From assembly GCA_011391835.1 (NCBI GenBank), contig JAABPS010000192.1, positions 1 through 5,763 of the forward strand: 5,763 bases of DNA, in the 5' to 3' direction. Each line of letters starts with the position of its first letter. Positions within the stretch are counted from its first letter, which is position 1. Below, piece by piece: positions 5,389 to 5,763 of the stretch. The position numbers were made by a program, and so were the translations under genes. Source of the DNA: Desulfobacteraceae bacterium. GTDB taxonomy: Bacteria; Desulfobacterota; Desulfobacteria; Desulfobacterales; JAABPS01. The notes under the pieces were generated by a model. The model had not been told where the DNA came from. It worked only from the letters and a program-made list of their open reading frames with translations, and ran no database searches.

Positions 5389-5763
5389 ATGAAACCCATG
5401 AAGTATTCAACTATCATAGAAGCACTTTTTGACCGTGCTGATACATTTCCGGATCACCTTGCCTATTCTGCAGAAGGGGATGAAATTACCTATGGGCGTT
5501 TGAAAAGGGAAGTCCTTCATACTGCCACGCACCTGATTGCGAAGGGCCTTAAACAAGGGGACAGGTGTATGATTGTTCTGCCTACAGGGCTGGATGCGAT
5601 TACCATCCTTTATGCGGTTCAGGTGCTTCGTGCAATTTCCTTGATGATCGATCCGAACCTGCCGGACGAACTCATTTTAAAACGGTCGAGAATAATCGAC
5701 TGCCGGTTTATTGTATCATTAAAAAACAGGCAGGACGATCTGCGGCGAAATGCACAGAGCACC
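5389..5763 (+). CDS. AMP-binding acyl-CoA synthetase / fatty acyl-AMP ligase, N-terminal part only
   Basis: The 125 visible residues are the start of an ANL-superfamily adenylate-forming enzyme, which activates a carboxylic acid with ATP to an acyl-AMP and usually passes it to CoA or a carrier protein. The typical N-terminal layout is present: a leading helix (IIEALFDRADTFPDHLAY, about 9-26), EITYGRLKREV (32-42), a helix ending AKGLKQGDRCMIVLPTG (51-67), then a helix with YAVQVLRAISLMIDPNLP (75-92) and CRFIVS (105-110). The P-loop (usually SGTTG-like) and all adenylate-binding motifs lie beyond the right edge, so substrate class and activity cannot be judged. The ATG at 5389 has a weak ribosome site (GAG at 5380-5382, or AGGG at 5374-5377). 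A second ATG at 5398 is possible. The gene follows the HD gene on the same strand, but the 245-bp gap argues for its own promoter. Confidence 0.85.
   Translation, partial: MKPMKYSTIIEALFDRADTFPDHLAYSAEGDEITYGRLKREVLHTATHLIAKGLKQGDRCMIVLPTGLDAITILYAVQVLRAISLMIDPNLPDELILKRSRIIDCRFIVSLKNRQDDLRRNAQST

Overview
The window is a piece of bacterial chromosome with moderate GC and AT-rich intergenic regions. It carries five protein genes, two of them cut by the window edges. A Gram-negative organism is indicated by a MacA/HlyD-type periplasmic adaptor protein. The combination of a PilZ protein, a membrane HD-GYP-like protein, a penicillin-acylase-family protein without a signal peptide and an AMP-forming acyl ligase suggests Desulfobacterota or related deltaproteobacteria. 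That placement rests on overall resemblance, not on a search. I see no rRNA, tRNA, CRISPR array, insertion sequence or integrase.

Layout. Positions 1-1074 (minus strand) hold a membrane-fusion/periplasmic adaptor gene that runs off the left edge. It has its own well-formed sigma70-type promoter in the 190-bp gap behind it. Positions 1265-3451 (minus) encode a penicillin acylase/amidase-family N-terminal-nucleophile hydrolase with a clear Ser nucleophile. A roughly 236-bp AT-rich divergent region follows, with promoters facing both ways and a spaced direct repeat. On the plus strand, 3688-4119 encodes a PilZ protein with the full RxxxR...NxSxxG c-di-GMP motif. After 73 bp comes 4193-5143, a four-helix membrane protein with a cytoplasmic HD-GYP-like domain whose HD core is intact but whose GYP signature is lost. 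A 245-bp intergenic region with a perfect 14-bp palindrome precedes the start of an AMP-binding acyl-CoA/acyl-AMP ligase gene at 5389, which runs off the right edge.

How the genes fit together. The PilZ and HD genes are probably co-transcribed as a small c-di-GMP module: one protein senses the nucleotide and the other may degrade it or a related molecule at the membrane. The acylase is transcribed divergently from that module. The adaptor gene downstream of the acylase is probably independently expressed and should be followed, outside the window, by its ABC or RND transporter partner. No strong functional link between the acylase and the efflux gene, or between the HD gene and the acyl ligase, can be shown from the sequence. 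The window looks mostly like ordinary chromosomal content. Its most interesting points are the degenerate GYP motif beside an intact PilZ receptor, and an Asn-to-Ser change at the presumed oxyanion position of a probably cytoplasmic acylase.
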